This document shows positions 62,959-64,000 of a DNA stretch of 64,000 nucleotides, piece by piece. Origin of the DNA: Amanita rubescens. Taxonomy: Eukaryota; Basidiomycota; Agaricomycetes; Agaricales; Amanitaceae. The notes under the pieces were generated by a model. It did no database searches. It had not been told where the DNA came from and saw only the letters and a list, made by a program, of their open reading frames with translations. Position numbers and translations under genes: made by a program. The first letter of the stretch is position 1. Every line of letters starts with the position of its first letter. The DNA lies in the NCBI GenBank assembly GCA_015039365.1, contig WION01000044.1, positions 186,001-250,000 of the forward strand. The letters run 5' to 3'.

Positions 62959-64000
62959 CTAAATCGATAAATGGGTTAAGATCTTCTTCTTCCTGAATAG
63001 GACTGAGTTTATCAAGATTCTTGGTTGCTATATTTTTAGTTTTGCTCTCTCTAGGGAATTTGGATTCATTGAATTGTGCTTGGGTGGATATGACGAGTTT
63101 GTTATCATGTGTCATGAAGCGGTATGCTTTTGCATTCGGTTCATATCCAATAAATGTCATCTCTTCTGATTTTGGAGACAACTTGTTTTTGCGCAATTCT
63201 TTTGGGATAAAGACCCAAGCAGTGCATCCAAATACTTTGAAGTATGAAACGTCAGGTTTATCCATAGTTAAATTTTGTACTGGTGTAGACCAGTCTGTAC
63301 GTCTAAGTGGAGTATGATTGTAAATGTGTACGGAGGTTTCAATCGCAAAATTCCACCAAGACTGTGGACATGAAGCATGTAGACGCATTGCTTCACTTTT
63401 CTCTCTAAGTGTTCTATTAATCCTTTCTGCACGACCATTTTGTTGATGTATGTGTGGTGTGCTAAGTTGATGTGTAATACCATTGGTTTTTAAGTATTCT
63501 TCAAACGTCTTTGATGTAAACTCCCCCCCTCGATTGGAACGGAGTGAAACGATTGAAGTAGAATACATATTTTGAATATAAGTATACCAATGTTTAAAAG
63601 AGGTAAAAGCATCTGACTTCTTTTGAAGTAAAAGTGTCCATACATGAGATGTATAATCGTCTAATAAGACCATTATATATTTATGTTTATTATATGATGG
63701 AACAGGCATTTCCATCAAATCGGTATGAACTAGTTCAAATGGTTTTGAAGCTCTTTTATCTGTATCAGGAAAGCTTTGTGAAACAGCTTTTCCTTTAACA
63801 CATCCTTTACAAGGATCATTAGTGGTGGGTAAGGGTAACCTGGGTGGGAAACCCTTAAGAGATTTATTGCCCATTTTAATTATTTGTTTTGAAGGATGTC
63901 CTAGACGTTGATGCCAAATTTCCCAATTGATCACATTATGCGTCGGGACTAGTAAGCTCCAAGCTTTTGGCTTATAAATATCGCCATTAATCCACATTAA
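62921..64000 (-). CDS. Ty1/copia integrase part of gag-pol (partial, runs off window), integrase Asp changed
   Basis: The pre-integrase motif WHQRLGHPSKQIIKMG and CKGCVKGKA (zinc-binding HHCC) lead into the integrase core. The first Asp is in ELVHTDLMEMPVPSY. The second site reads VSLRSNRGGEF where the family has SD at SN: the Asp codon GAT is AAT in a CpG context. The third site is QQNGRAERINRTLREKSEA (Glu kept). The C-terminal part has FKVFGCTAWVFIPKE and EMTFIGYEPNAKAYRF. The frame ends at 62921 after KKETFPKK. Gag and protease should lie beyond 64000. Integration by this copy is probably lost unless complemented. Confidence 0.9.
   Translation of the reverse strand, partial: LMWINGDIYKPKAWSLLVPTHNVINWEIWHQRLGHPSKQIIKMGNKSLKGFPPRLPLPTTNDPCKGCVKGKAVSQSFPDTDKRASKPFELVHTDLMEMPVPSYNKHKYIMVLLDDYTSHVWTLLLQKKSDAFTSFKHWYTYIQNMYSTSIVSLRSNRGGEFTSKTFEEYLKTNGITHQLSTPHIHQQNGRAERINRTLREKSEAMRLHASCPQSWWNFAIETSVHIYNHTPLRRTDWSTPVQNLTMDKPDVSYFKVFGCTAWVFIPKELRKNKLSPKSEEMTFIGYEPNAKAYRFMTHDNKLVISTQAQFNESKFPRESKTKNIATKNLDKLSPIQEEEDLNPFIDLDEIDKKETFPKK

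Overview
This window looks like a repeat-dense stretch of a basidiomycete genome, most likely an Agaricomycete. That is an inference from short (about 45-67 nt) GT-AG introns, casein-kinase-1-like genes in more than one copy, a Mug135-like coiled-coil gene, an HNH/fungal-kinase relic, a Zn(II)2Cys6-type motif and a dense mix of LTR, hAT, Tc1/mariner and PIF/Harbinger elements. No rRNA, tRNA or CRISPR array was seen.

Layout. 1-3.4 kb: hAT ends, a broken Ty3/gypsy pol, a 306-bp foldback and minor repeats. 3.4-3.84 kb: an unrecognised gene on the minus strand. 3.95-5.06 kb: a loose fragment of the hairpin-dense element that dominates the next section. 5.19-19.2 kb: a casein-kinase-1-like gene (minus strand) split by two insertions. 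The first is an LTR retrotransposon (5632-16049; LTRs 295 bp, target duplication GCTGT) with no recognisable gag or pol. The second is a 2.46-kb non-autonomous DNA transposon (16060-18521; 10-bp duplication). The LTR element itself carries a poly(A) retroposon with an intact 432-aa ORF (14-bp duplication) and a truncated hAT inside its 3' LTR. Removing the retroposon restores one continuous sense ORF of 1,492 codons.

19.2-29.5 kb is the most gene-like part: a Mug135-like gene, an HNH/kinase relic, a second CK1-like gene and a decayed TPR/Mlp1 coiled-coil gene. 32.97-37.06 kb: a complete Tc1/mariner element with 155-bp inverted repeats, holding a transposase and an uncharacterised Zn-cluster gene; a diverged second copy of that Zn-cluster gene lies at 55.8-57.7 kb. 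38.3-50.1 kb: a nest of one decayed copia element, several solo LTRs of one family (three with exact 5-bp duplications), an hAT-type MITE and two PIF/Harbinger relics. 50.1-52.6 kb: a second, nearly identical copy of the 2.46-kb transposon. 52.8-55.2 kb: a 2.4-kb near-perfect palindrome. 58.5-64 kb: a 3' LTR with gag remains, entered by a copia element that runs off the right edge.

Best candidate for something undescribed: the pol-less LTR element at 5.6-16 kb. Its whole internal region, inside and outside the ORF, is packed with different short perfect stem-loops (6-8 bp stems). Stems shared with the loose fragment show compensatory changes and G.U pairs that keep the sense-RNA fold. The antisense strand carries a regular series of intron-like cassettes (donor, branch site, acceptor). 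This suggests a LARD-like element under selection for RNA structure, with antisense introns that would survive retrotransposition. Structure, strand of coding and function all remain inferences. Most inactivating changes elsewhere in the window are CpG transitions.
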